Source: a virus
DNA length: 64,000 nt
IMG/VR virus record: IMGVR_UViG_3300050035_000086
Coordinates: 1-64,000 of that record
Direction: 5' to 3' (one strand)
Position numbers and translations under genes: made by a program. Below, piece after piece: positions 15,733 to 22,740 of the stretch (position 1 is the first letter of the stretch; every line of letters starts with the position of its first letter). The notes beneath the pieces were generated by a model. It did no database searches. It saw nothing but the letters and a program-made list of their open reading frames with translations, and had not been told where the DNA came from.

Positions 15733-16070
15733 CCGATATTGCTTATCCTGACGAACTAGAAAGCAAGATCGACGTATACGAGCGAGGGCGCGTTTTAAGA
15801 ACAGTTCCAGACCAAGCGTGGGACATTATCTTTGATACTGTCCACAGCTACGTAGATAGTATCGACCAACAACACCGGAATTTACCGCCGGGAGATTCTT
15901 CAGTTGTAGCCTCCCACGCGGGCCTCTCGGTCATGAGTCAATTCGAACAGTTCTTCAAGGAAGATCTCGAAAACGCGATGGATTTCGCCGCGCACCCAGA
16001 CGAAGAGTTTACAAAATATCTGAGCGGCTTCCGAGATAGACTTGATGTTTTGAAACAACAGGAGGCGTGA
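15729..16070 (+). CDS. hypothetical 113-residue acidic helical protein
   Basis: Overlaps the upstream gene by 4 bp (ATGA) and ends in the TGATG of the next start, so the three small genes 15523-16399 are translationally coupled. Helical and acidic with no recognised motif. Confidence 0.65.
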   Translation: MTDIAYPDELESKIDVYERGRVLRTVPDQAWDIIFDTVHSYVDSIDQQHRNLPPGDSSVVASHAGLSVMSQFEQFFKEDLENAMDFAAHPDEEFTKYLSGFRDRLDVLKQQEA

Positions 16071-16399
16071 TGGGAAATTCCGAGATACGAATATTCCATA
16101 CAAACCTCGAAAACAATGGCACATACCGGGATGTCGTTCTCCTCTCCGATCATCTAGATGAGTTGATAGAGGTTGAGAAATCTCATAAATCGGATTGGAG
16201 TCGGTTAAACAGAGCTTTCAAAATCGCCAGCGACAAAACAATTGACCAAGATATTCGTATTGGCCAGTTGGAAAAAGCGCTAGAATCTTCGCAAACACAG
16301 ATCATGTCTACGCAAGAATTTAGTTTGTACGAGATAAAAAAGCGGGACGAGATAATCAAACAACTACAAAATAGACTTGATGCTTCGTCGTCCAGATAA
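16070..16399 (+). CDS. hypothetical coiled-coil protein
   Basis: 109 residues. ATG at 16070 is 4 bp after GGAGG; a GTG 3 bp upstream is also possible. Residues 30-105 show heptad-like Leu/Ile spacing (IGQLEKALESSQ, IIKQLQNRLDAS). The stop codon is the TAA of the palindrome at 16390. Confidence 0.6.
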   Translation: MGNSEIRIFHTNLENNGTYRDVVLLSDHLDELIEVEKSHKSDWSRLNRAFKIASDKTIDQDIRIGQLEKALESSQTQIMSTQEFSLYEIKKRDEIIKQLQNRLDASSSR

Positions 16400-16404
16400 T
16401 GGAC
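16390..16404 (+). repeat. dispersed palindrome, exact, supplies a stop codon
   Basis: Exact copy whose TCC AGA TAA forms the last two codons and stop of the 16070 gene. Confidence 0.95.
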
Positions 16405-16483
16405 AATCTGCAAGATAAACTACCCCATTTTTCCTTAACCACCTACCCGTTGATATTGGATTATATCAAGAGGAATGAACAAC

Positions 16484-17647
16484 ATGAGTAAGCCCGTAAA
16501 TGACCCCTGGCTCCTGAACTCCGACGGAAGCCCCGACCCATTCGCAAACAACGTAGATTGGAATATGCCCGATCTTCCCAACCTCGACGAGGACATCAAC
16601 GACCAAGATCCAGTTCTTGCCCCTCAAGACCCAGACCCCGAAGTAGTTGAAACTCCGGTCGTCGAAGTCCCACCACCGCCTCCCGAGGAGCCAGAAGAAC
16701 CCGAAACAATGGATCTCGAAGATGGTACTCAACTAGTCTTGAGTAAAGACAAAGGCGTGTGGGTTGGATCGGTCGTAGGTCGAGCGGGAAGCGCCCAAGT
16801 CTACAAAGGGGCCACCAAGAATAAACTGATCTTGGAAGTCCTGAAGGCTCAGGCAAATGCTACCAAGAAGATTCGGGAGCAGAACGCTAAGATCAAGTTT
16901 GGTGCTATTCCCACCAAGCCGGTAGCACAAACACAGACCCCTCAGCCGTCTCCTGTCCGGCAACTCACAGCAGACGAGATTTTTGAATATCGAACTTTAT
17001 GGGAGTCGGACCCAGTAGCCGCTAATGACTTCTTGCTCCAAAAGACTCGCGGGGTGACGATGGACCAAGTCCTGAATCTTGCCCAGCAGGGAGCACAAAA
17101 AGGATCGTACGCAGCCAATCAGCTTACCGCCGAGCAGGCAAATAAAACCTTCTTGGCGAACAATCCGGACTACTTCCCGGATAACAATTTTGTGAACTTC
17201 AACCTGCTACTTCAGTGGCTGGCAAAGTTCAAACTCGGCGAATCAATCCGAAAGGGAGAAGAAGAAGCTGTATTCAATAAGCTGCTCTCCACCGGAAACT
17301 ACACAGCCGAAAATCTTGAGGAAGCCTTCCAAGACCTGAACAATGATGGTTTGATGATTCAGGCACCAAGGCAACCCAAAACACCTTCACCGGAAACGGT
17401 GGAAACCCCTCCGCCGGTAGCGGTTCAACACGAACCGGCACCTGCGCCGCGTCCCGACTCACGGATTGTAAGTCAGGTTACGCGCCCGAGAGCGGCACTA
17501 GGAATTGGTAGGAATGACGTAACACCCGTCAAACCTCCGGAGTCTCCGAACGCGCCCTCAGCCGAGGATTTTGAGAACATGACAGACGAAGAGGTGGCGA
17601 ATACTCTCAATGCCATTCGTCGGGCACGTGCTCAAAGTCGGCGCTAA
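16484..17647 (+). CDS. putative scaffolding / capsid assembly protein
   Basis: 387 residues from ATG 16484, 6-8 bp after AGAGGA (an ATG at 16475 sits too close to it). Acidic and Pro-rich N-terminus (PPPPPEEPEEPE), helical middle, Pro-rich linker, and a basic C-terminal helix (NTLNAIRRARAQSRR). Disorder, acidity and a basic C-terminal helix are typical of scaffolding proteins, and the gene sits between portal and major capsid. Confidence 0.75.
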   Translation: MSKPVNDPWLLNSDGSPDPFANNVDWNMPDLPNLDEDINDQDPVLAPQDPDPEVVETPVVEVPPPPPEEPEEPETMDLEDGTQLVLSKDKGVWVGSVVGRAGSAQVYKGATKNKLILEVLKAQANATKKIREQNAKIKFGAIPTKPVAQTQTPQPSPVRQLTADEIFEYRTLWESDPVAANDFLLQKTRGVTMDQVLNLAQQGAQKGSYAANQLTAEQANKTFLANNPDYFPDNNFVNFNLLLQWLAKFKLGESIRKGEEEAVFNKLLSTGNYTAENLEEAFQDLNNDGLMIQAPRQPKTPSPETVETPPPVAVQHEPAPAPRPDSRIVSQVTRPRAALGIGRNDVTPVKPPESPNAPSAEDFENMTDEEVANTLNAIRRARAQSRR

Positions 17648-17673
17648 AAACTAACACAAAGGAGTATCTCTAA

Positions 17674-17737
17674 ATGAGTTACTCACCAGCATCAATCGTG
17701 ACTTCGGGCGCATTGCCCAACCTCGTAGCTATTCACT
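17674..17737 (+). CDS. capsid exon 1
   Basis: Encodes MSYSPASIVTSGALPNLVAIH plus the first base of a Tyr codon. In-frame TAA follows immediately in the intron. The exon ends in T, as group I 5' exons do. Confidence 0.85.
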
Positions 17738-20316
17738 AAAATCTTGGTGAATTCAAACTGTTCTAAATCGGCGAAAATCTTCTTGACAAGGTCTGCTAGG
17801 TGTGGTAGACTATAGTTATCGAATAAAGAAAACGCCGAGGAAACCGTGAAAGAGAAAACCAAAAGTTATATGGCTGGGATTCTAGATGCAGAAGGTTGCC
17901 TCCGAATCGCCACCCACAAACGAGGCAACAAAACCTACTACGAACCCAAGGTCTATTTGAGTAACAAATCAAAGGCCGTGATGCAGTGGTCGGTCCTACA
18001 TTTCGGGGGAAGTTTCGTCCGAAATGTAAACAACAAAGCAGGGGAAGATTGGTTCATTTGGTATCTTCAATCATTTCCCACCGTTGTTAGTTTCCTCAAA
18101 ACTATTCTGCCCTACTTGAAGTACAAGAGGGAGCAAGCTGAAACTCTTATTGAGTTCATTGAGAACAGAGAAAATCTGTCCGACAACCAAAAGAACGAGT
18201 ATGTTCTGAAACTCAAAGAGATGAAGCAACACGGGTCCGTAACGACTGAAACGAACAGCAGCTATCTAAAAGCAGAACCAGCATACCTAGCCGGATTCTT
18301 TGATGGCAAAGGTTGTGTTCGGGTCAATAAGACTCCGATGAAAAACACAACCGCCTACCATCTAATTGTATCTATTGCCAACAACGACCGATCTGTTTTA
18401 GATTCTTGTAAAGAACTCTATGGCGGAGATGTCAGAGCCAAAGGGAAAAGAAATTGCTTCTCTTGGAGTTTATTCTCCAAAGCAAGCATTGAAAAATTCC
18501 TCGTGGATAGCCTTCCGTATCTTGTAGTTAAAAGAGACGAGGCGTTGGCGGCACTAGAATACGTTCAACTAAGACGAGCACAATGCCCAGCAAAACGCGA
18601 AGCCTTGTATCTTCGGTTGATAGCTTTAAAGAAGCTGAAGACACAGTCTGAACTGCATAGTGATATGCAGAGCGCCCCAGCAGAGATGCTGACGGCCTAA
18701 AACACACTGATGAACGTGAAGCAATTCCTAACCTGAAGGCACAAACTCCCTTCCTCAGCATGACGAAGCAGCGTCCGCTGCCCCTCCGTCAGGGAAACCA
18801 AATTCAGTGAACAATATTGCTGAATCCAAATCCGGCTATATCGGTGGACAACTCTCTGAGTCAATACCGAGGGAAGACTGGGAAACCAGAACCCGTAGAG
18901 GCTAATACGCCGGACAGTCCATTATTTGGACTGAAGATAGAGTCCGAGCTATGGGGTGACCTATAGAGCGACCTTGTGGTGACGCAAGAGAGGCGAAAGC
19001 CTAGTGACCCGAAAGGGCATTTCCAAAACAAGACTGTCTTCACCTACGCTCTGCTTGCCGCTAACCTTAATCAGGCTGCGGAAGGCACAGTCGGATCTCC
19101 TATCAGTGAATCCAGCAATAAAATTGTCGCGACCATCGGGCAATATGCTGATTTCATTAATAGTTCCGACCTTGCCCTGGACGTTGCAATTGACGACCCG
19201 GGTCTCCTTCAGAACTTGGCAAACGAACTGAACTACCGCTTGGCTCTCACCCTCAACTCCCTCGTCCAGCTTACCGCTGACTCGGCTGTTGCGGTCGATA
19301 GCTTGGTAAACATCCAGCTTGCAAACGGCTCGTATCTGACTGCGAATAACATCCGGTCTGCTGCTCAGTCGCTGGTAAGCGTTAACGCTCGTCCTCTCGT
19401 GGACAACAAATTTGGTGGAATCATTCACCCTAATGTAGTCCGCGACGTGCTGAACGACACCTCCTTTAATGGTCTGACCGACATTATCAAGAGGTCTGAG
19501 GAAATGCGCAACATGCTGTTTGAACTGCCTAAGAATGAGGATACCATCTCGTTCGCCGGGGTCACGTTCAAACAGACATCCACTGCCCCCACTGTAACAA
19601 TCTCCGGAAATACCTATGGACTTGAAAGTCTAGTAGCCTGAAGAAGTAATTCTTCTTGAATCACGTCGCTAATTCGGTGGACATCTCTCAGAGACAATAC
19701 CGAGCCAAACCCAAGAAATTGGGAAGTGTGTAGAGAGCATAGACGACGCTCCTGAAAAGGATGATGATGTGCTCCGGCCTGTATGGCGACATACAGAGAC
19801 TGATAGAAATACTCAGTCCCGTCCAGATACTGGACGAGTAACAAAAGCGTACAATAGTTATATTTTCGGCGATGACGCAATCTTCTCCGTCTTCCTGGGG
19901 AAGAATCCAAACGATGGATCGAAGAACTATCAAATGGTAGCTTAGGGGAGTAATTCCCTTCGAACACACCGCTAATTCAGGGAACAACTCTTCGGAGTCA
20001 ATCCTGAGCGAAGCCCGAAAGGGAACGTGCAGAGGCCATACACGGTGCCCCTCGAAAGAGGGTGATGAGATGGTCCGCTCTATACGGCGACGTATAGAGG
20101 TGGGCGGAACAAGAAACGACCCACCCTTGTCCAAATAATGGACATGTAACACAGAGGAAATTGTTCATACAGTCCGCGCCAGAACAAGGCAGCGTGAGTG
20201 ATCCGGCCCGTCAAATCGGCGGGTGGGTCAGTTACAACGTGAGGTATACCAATACTTTGCGTCCGGGCTCGACAATGACGCTTCGTCGTTTGCAGTCGGA
20301 AACATCATCCAGCTAA
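17674..20316 (+). CDS. major capsid protein (N4-gp56-like), five exons split by four group I introns
   Basis: Exons 17674-17737, 18710-18808, 19037-19638, 19850-19942 and 20158-20316 total 1017 nt, giving 338 residues with no internal stop. Junctions read IH|Y|EREA, GNQIQ|F|FTYALL, LESLVA|YNSYIF and YQMVA|KLFIQ. Family-like segments include RPLPLRQGNQIQFFTY, ATIGQYADFINSSDLALD, GGIIHPNVVRDVLND and DPARQIGGWVSYNVRY, as in N4-gp56-type HK97-fold capsid proteins. It builds the head shell. The start follows AAAGGAG. Intron 3 ends are ambiguous by 1 nt because T is repeated at both sites. Without splicing only 21 residues would be made. Confidence 0.88.
17783..17811 (+). promoter_or_regulatory. 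sigma70-like promoter inside intron 1
   Basis: TTGACA (17783-17788), 17-bp spacer ending TGTGG, TAGACT (17806-17811), 35 bp ahead of the endonuclease start. It would let the endonuclease be made apart from the capsid mRNA. Confidence 0.75.
17846..18700 (+). CDS. LAGLIDADG homing endonuclease in intron 1
   Basis: 284 residues, GTG start 5 bp after GAGG. Two LAGLIDADG motifs, YMAGILDAEG near residue 9 and YLAGFFDGKG near residue 150, mark a two-domain monomeric enzyme; the acidic metal-binding residues are present in both (D/E, D). It would cut intronless capsid genes and drive intron spread, and some relatives act as maturases. The last 60 bp double as intron core RNA. Confidence 0.9.
   Translation: MKEKTKSYMAGILDAEGCLRIATHKRGNKTYYEPKVYLSNKSKAVMQWSVLHFGGSFVRNVNNKAGEDWFIWYLQSFPTVVSFLKTILPYLKYKREQAETLIEFIENRENLSDNQKNEYVLKLKEMKQHGSVTTETNSSYLKAEPAYLAGFFDGKGCVRVNKTPMKNTTAYHLIVSIANNDRSVLDSCKELYGGDVRAKGKRNCFSWSLFSKASIEKFLVDSLPYLVVKRDEALAALEYVQLRRAQCPAKREALYLRLIALKKLKTQSELHSDMQSAPAEMLTA
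18710..18808 (+). CDS. capsid exon 2
   Basis: 33-codon exon encoding (Y)EREAIPNLKAQTPFLSMT and KQRPLPLRQGNQIQ. Flanked by G before and T at its end, so both splice sites follow group I rules. Easily missed by gene callers because of its size. Confidence 0.85.
18809..19036 (+). ncRNA. group I intron 2 (ORF-less, 228 nt)
   Basis: Starts after T 18808 and ends with G 19036. Core segments include CGGTGGACAACTCTCTGAG with TCAATACCGAG, GTAGAGGCTAATACGCC, and the P7-like GAAGATAGAGTCCG followed by hairpin CTATGGGGTGACCTATAG. The palindrome copy at 18917 sits where P8 lies in the td intron. Confidence 0.85.
18917..18931 (-). repeat. dispersed palindrome, one mismatch, in intron 2
   Basis: GTCCATTATTTGGAC directly before the P7-like strand; as RNA it forms a 5-bp stem with a 5-nt loop, in the P8 position. 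Confidence 0.85.
19037..19638 (+). CDS. capsid exon 3 (largest)
   Basis: 602 nt encoding FTYALLAANLNQAAEGTVGS through GNTYGLESLVA, the bulk of the HK97-like fold. The unspliced frame ends at TGA just after the junction. Confidence 0.88.
19639..19849 (+). ncRNA. group I intron 3 (ORF-less, about 211 nt)
   Basis: Shares CGGTGGACATCTCTCAGAG with CAATACCGAG with intron 2. P8-like hairpin TCCTGAAAAGGA, P7-like GATGATGTGCTCC, P9-like CTGTATGGCGACATACAG. Boundaries may shift by 1 nt: using T 19639 as the last exon base makes the intron end in T, using C 19638 makes it end in G 19849. Confidence 0.8.
19821..19835 (+). repeat. dispersed palindrome, one mismatch, in intron 3
   Basis: GTCCAGATACTGGAC forms the last hairpin of intron 3, 14 nt before the 3' splice site. 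Confidence 0.82.
19850..19942 (+). CDS. capsid exon 4
   Basis: 31 codons encoding YNSYIFGDDAIFSVF and LGKNPNDGSKNYQMVA; TAG follows at once if unspliced. Confidence 0.85.
19943..20157 (+). ncRNA. group I intron 4 (ORF-less, 215 nt)
   Basis: Starts after T 19942 and ends with G 20157. Core GGGAACAACTCTTCGGAG with TCAATCCTGAG resembles introns 2 and 3; P8-like CCCTCGAAAGAGGG, P7-like GATGAGATGGTCCG, P9 CTCTATACGGCGACGTATAGAG, then GTGGG/CCCAC stem and the palindrome hairpin. Confidence 0.83.
20129..20143 (+). repeat. dispersed palindrome, one mismatch, in intron 4
   Basis: GTCCAAATAATGGAC is the last hairpin of intron 4, 14 nt before the 3' splice site, exactly as in intron 3. Confidence 0.85.
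20158..20316 (+). CDS. capsid exon 5
   Basis: Encodes KLFIQSAPEQGSVSDP through RRLQSETSSS and the stop TAA at 20314-20316. Confidence 0.87.
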   Translation, partial: KLFIQSAPEQGSVSDPARQIGGWVSYNVRYTNTLRPGSTMTLRRLQSETSSS

Positions 20317-20342
20317 TGGATGAAATAATTTCGATTTTCTTG

Positions 20343-20371
20343 TTGCATTTCCACGAATCTGTGGTATAATG
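20343..20371 (+). promoter_or_regulatory. sigma70-like promoter before HNH gene
   Basis: Perfect TATAAT (20366-20371) preceded by TGTGG and a weak -35, GTTGCA at 17 bp or TTGCAT at 16 bp. The -10 surroundings (TGTGGTA..., GTACTTG) match the 15413 promoter. Confidence 0.7.
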
Positions 20372-20447
20372 TACTTGGATTCGAATTCAAAGGTAAAGGG
20401 CGGCGCTGACCCGTCGCCCCAAACCTCATGGTCAGATGAGGATAAAA

Positions 20448-20981
20448 ATGAAAACCAAAGTTTGCAAGAAGTGTGGAATAGAGAAATCAGTAGAAGAGTT
20501 TGGTAAAAAGCTGTCGGGATGGACTGCCTTGTGTTTAGATTGCACGCGGCGGAGAGATAGAGAACGATATGCGGCCAATCACGAGGAAATTAGGGAAGTG
20601 CAAAATGAGTACTACTCTAAGAACTCGGCAAAGATAATGGCGCAGATGAAGCAGGCACTAAAGAATCACCCGGAAAGAGGTCTTCTTAGGTTAGCTCAAC
20701 GTCGCTGCAAGAAGTCGGGGGTTGTTTGCACGATAACTGAGAAAGATATTGTAGTTCCGGAGTTTTGCCCCATCCTGGGTTTGAAGTTAGAATTTGGGGA
20801 AATGGATAACCGAAACAACTCTCCGAGCCTGGACCGCATAATCCCCGAACTAGGGTACGTCCCGGGAAACGTTGCTGTAATCTCGTATAGAGCCAATCGA
20901 ATCAAAAACGAAGGTCTAGCAGAAGAGCACCGCAAGATAGCCGACTGGATGGACGCCCAAAAGGAACTCACCAATGCCTAA
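20448..20981 (+). CDS. HNH homing endonuclease, free-standing
   Basis: 177 residues from the ATG 6 bp after GAGG. N-terminal zinc ribbon (CKKCG near 6 and CLDC near 31), then an HNH-type core with CPILG, SLDRIIPELGYVPGNV and ISYRANRIKNEGLAEEHRKI at 105-165. The same core occurs twice in the protein at 57266-58453. Located just after the intron-rich capsid gene and overlapping the next gene by 8 bp, as mobile endonuclease genes often do. Confidence 0.85.
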   Translation: MKTKVCKKCGIEKSVEEFGKKLSGWTALCLDCTRRRDRERYAANHEEIREVQNEYYSKNSAKIMAQMKQALKNHPERGLLRLAQRRCKKSGVVCTITEKDIVVPEFCPILGLKLEFGEMDNRNNSPSLDRIIPELGYVPGNVAVISYRANRIKNEGLAEEHRKIADWMDAQKELTNA

Positions 20982-21318
20982 CCTCCTATTTTCGTTGACA
21001 GCAAAGGACTTCGAGTTCCAAACCTTCTGCACAGGAGGAAACGGGGGCCAGCATCGCAACGCCAAGCAGAACGGTGTCCGGTGCATTCACCCACCCTCTG
21101 GAGCCGTTGGTGAACACCGAGATGGCCGAGACCAGTTCCGAAACAAGCAGGAAGCGTTCCGAAAGTGCTGTGAGTCCCCCAAGTTCAAGGCTTGGCACCA
21201 TGTCGAGGTCCTAAGACACACCGGGGAGCTACGAGAGATTGAAGAACGGGTAGACCGAATGATGTCTTCCGAAAATATCAAGATCGAGTATTTGGGAGAA
21301 CCAGAATATGTCTGCTGA
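20974..21318 (+). CDS. release-factor-like GGQ-domain protein
   Basis: 114 residues. TGGNGGQHRNAKQNGVRCIH at 20-39 matches the RF-1 domain signature around the catalytic GGQ (here 24-26), which triggers peptidyl-tRNA hydrolysis on the ribosome. No stop-codon-recognition domain is present, so it resembles ArfB-type rescue factors; unlike ArfB it has only a short tail (IEERVDRMMSSENIKIEYLG) that is not strongly basic. AAAGGA site 7 bp before the ATG. Confidence 0.8.
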   Translation: MPNLLFSLTAKDFEFQTFCTGGNGGQHRNAKQNGVRCIHPPSGAVGEHRDGRDQFRNKQEAFRKCCESPKFKAWHHVEVLRHTGELREIEERVDRMMSSENIKIEYLGEPEYVC

Positions 21319-21646
21319 TCAGCCCCTGAGTGCAAAAATAGAAGGCGATGAGCTTGTTATTCGAATCGGGGTTGGAACCCTGGCCTGGGCCGCTGAATTT
21401 GAAGGTCGAGAGCCATTCTGGGATTTCAACGAGGAACGAAATAAGTTTGTTCAGCTCTGGAAGATTACTGACGATCTAGGCTGGGCGGAAGATGTCTGTC
21501 GAGAGATTAACCGAGAAGAGGAAGACGGAAGTAGCCCGCTAACCAACCTTCTTGACAAAGCATCCGAAGAGGCTCTAGATCAGGGAAGTCTAAGTGTTTG
21601 GTCTCCAGAACTAGACCCAATCGATCCGGAGGATGAAGATGCCTGA
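21308..21646 (+). CDS. hypothetical acidic protein
   Basis: 112 residues, acidic (tail PIDPEDEDA), start overlaps the upstream gene by 11 bp behind GGGAGA. A central segment (WAAEFEGREPFWDFNEER) is Trp-rich. Not recognised. Confidence 0.6.
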   Translation: MSADQPLSAKIEGDELVIRIGVGTLAWAAEFEGREPFWDFNEERNKFVQLWKITDDLGWAEDVCREINREEEDGSSPLTNLLDKASEEALDQGSLSVWSPELDPIDPEDEDA

Positions 21647-21893
21647 CATCTGTCCAGACTGTGGTCGAGACCTAACCGAGATCAACAATAGCATTTGGGC
21701 CGATTACTGCCACATAAAACTTGGGGGCCGTCCTTTTTGGGATGTCTGTTTGCCTCCTCTCACAGAGGAGGACCATAAAAGGCTCGAACCTCTCATAAGA
21801 CCGATGGTAGACGAATTATCCAAAAGACTGGCCGAGACAATCGATTCGATTTTGAAAGACGAGGAAAATAGCAGATGCCTAATGCCTCAGTAA
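21639..21893 (+). CDS. hypothetical protein with CxxC motif
   Basis: 84 residues from ATG 21639, 6 bp after GGAGG (an ATG at 21633 is too close). MPDICPDCGRDL gives one zinc-ribbon half; a second Cys pair is not clear. C-terminal half is helical. Overlaps the upstream gene by 8 bp. Confidence 0.6.
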   Translation: MPDICPDCGRDLTEINNSIWADYCHIKLGGRPFWDVCLPPLTEEDHKRLEPLIRPMVDELSKRLAETIDSILKDEENSRCLMPQ

Positions 21894-21907
21894 CCACCGG
21901 CCCCTCG

Positions 21908-21982
21908 ATGCCTAACACGACCGCGACGTACTACGGAACCAAACGTAAACCCAAGAAAGCAAAGAAGACCAAGAAGAAATGA
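21908..21982 (+). CDS. micro-ORF, basic 24-residue peptide
   Basis: MPNTTATYYGTKRKPKKAKK plus TKKK. No good ribosome site, so translation would rely on coupling. Its tail overlaps the next ATG by 4 bp. Confidence 0.3.
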   Translation: MPNTTATYYGTKRKPKKAKKTKKK

Positions 21983-22131
21983 AGCTACTGACCGACGGAG
22001 TTCCTAGAATCTACACAGAAGGTGTGATCTACCCACCCAACCAGATTCCTCTGGAGCACTTGGTTGCCTGCAATTCTGGCCGGGTCCGGAACATCACTCC
22101 ACAGAAAGAGTCCAAACAATGGAAAATGTAG
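21979..22131 (+). CDS. hypothetical 50-residue protein
   Basis: MKLLTDGVPRIYTEGVIYPP onward. ATGA overlap with the micro-ORF upstream and a 13-bp overlap with the next ORF. Not recognised. Confidence 0.5.
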   Translation: MKLLTDGVPRIYTEGVIYPPNQIPLEHLVACNSGRVRNITPQKESKQWKM

Positions 22132-22205
22132 CCGGTGTTCTTTTCGTAGGATTTTTCGCCGCTTGTTTTATTTGGCTGTTGGTTTATGACAAGAGGCACA
22201 GATAA
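22119..22205 (+). CDS. 28-residue membrane peptide
   Basis: MENVAGVLFVGFFAACFIWL then LVYDKRHR: a single span with a basic cytoplasmic end. Start lies inside the upstream gene; the last base of its stop is the first base of the next ATG. Confidence 0.45.
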   Translation: MENVAGVLFVGFFAACFIWLLVYDKRHR

Positions 22206-22336
22206 TGGATAAGTTGGTCCGGTTTCCTGACGACTTTCGCCCCAGCCCGATACACAGTGGAATCGTCTACGAGTACTCTCCTGGTTTTTGGGTAAAAATT
22301 CCGTATAAAAGTGTTGACAAACCCACCAAACTATAG
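22205..22336 (+). CDS. hypothetical 43-residue protein
   Basis: Starts in the TAATG overlap with the membrane peptide. Its last codons overlap the promoter at 22314. Not recognised. Confidence 0.45.
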   Translation: MDKLVRFPDDFRPSPIHSGIVYEYSPGFWVKIPYKSVDKPTKL

Positions 22337-22342
22337 TACAAT
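22314..22342 (+). promoter_or_regulatory. sigma70-like promoter
   Basis: TTGACA (22314-22319), 17-bp spacer, TACAAT (22337-22342), 34 bp before the 22376 start. Confidence 0.8.
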
Positions 22343-22375
22343 GTTTTTAGTGAACTTCAGACTTTAAGGAGAAAT

Positions 22376-22582
22376 ATGGCAGACGAAACTACCACACAGC
22401 CTACGATTGAAGAAAGCATCACGGCATTGCAGACCTCCAACACCAATATCCTTGCCCGGCTGACTAAGTTGGAAATCGAAGTAGCTGCGATTCCGACGAC
22501 TACTACAGACCCCGCCGTCACCGCGTTGACCGAGAAGTTTACCAACCTCGGAGATGCTCTTGACCGCCATGGAATCAGGTAA
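22376..22582 (+). CDS. small coiled-coil protein
   Basis: 68 residues behind AAGGAG. Residues 15-40 have heptad spacing (ITALQTSNTNILARLTKLEI). First gene after the 22314 promoter. Not recognised. Confidence 0.65.
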   Translation: MADETTTQPTIEESITALQTSNTNILARLTKLEIEVAAIPTTTTDPAVTALTEKFTNLGDALDRHGIR

Positions 22583-22584
22583 TT

Positions 22585-22740
22585 ATGGCCGCTAAACACC
22601 CCGGCTTCTCTGCCGTTCAAAAGAAAATTCAAGGCTCTGGCTATTCCAAGGAATCGGCTGGGGCTATTTTGGCGTCTGCGACTCGCGGAGCGAGTAAGAA
22701 GGCCAAGACCAAGAATCCGAAACTCAAAAAGGTGAAGTAG
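22585..22740 (+). CDS. small basic protein of a common phage type
   Basis: 51 residues: KHPGFSAVQKKI ... SKESAGAILASATRGASKKA and a Lys-rich tail. The pattern K-H-P-G-F plus A-G-A-I-L-A resembles small proteins of unknown function seen in many phages, including the DUF6496 type. Last base shared with the next GTG start. Confidence 0.65.
   Translation: MAAKHPGFSAVQKKIQGSGYSKESAGAILASATRGASKKAKTKNPKLKKVK

Larger units (their letters stand above)
17738..18709 (+). ncRNA. group I intron 1, with endonuclease ORF
   Basis: Lies between T at 17737 and a terminal G at 18709. The 3' end contains a typical P7-P9 segment (GAAGACACAGTCTGA followed by hairpin CTGCATAGTGATATGCAG), similar to the phage T4 td intron core as I recall it. 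The LAGLIDADG ORF occupies 17846-18700 and overlaps that 3' core. Subgroup was not assigned. Confidence 0.85.

Noticed and set aside
17674-20316. In-frame stops in the capsid region as stop-codon recoding
   Set aside because: TAA, TGA and TAG all interrupt the gene, but joining exons at group I-type sites gives a clean frame, and other genes use all three stops normally. No suppressor tRNA is clear.
20307-20321. ATCCAGCTAATGGAT as another palindrome copy
   Set aside because: Three changes, overlaps the capsid stop codon and is likely coincidence; left out of the count.
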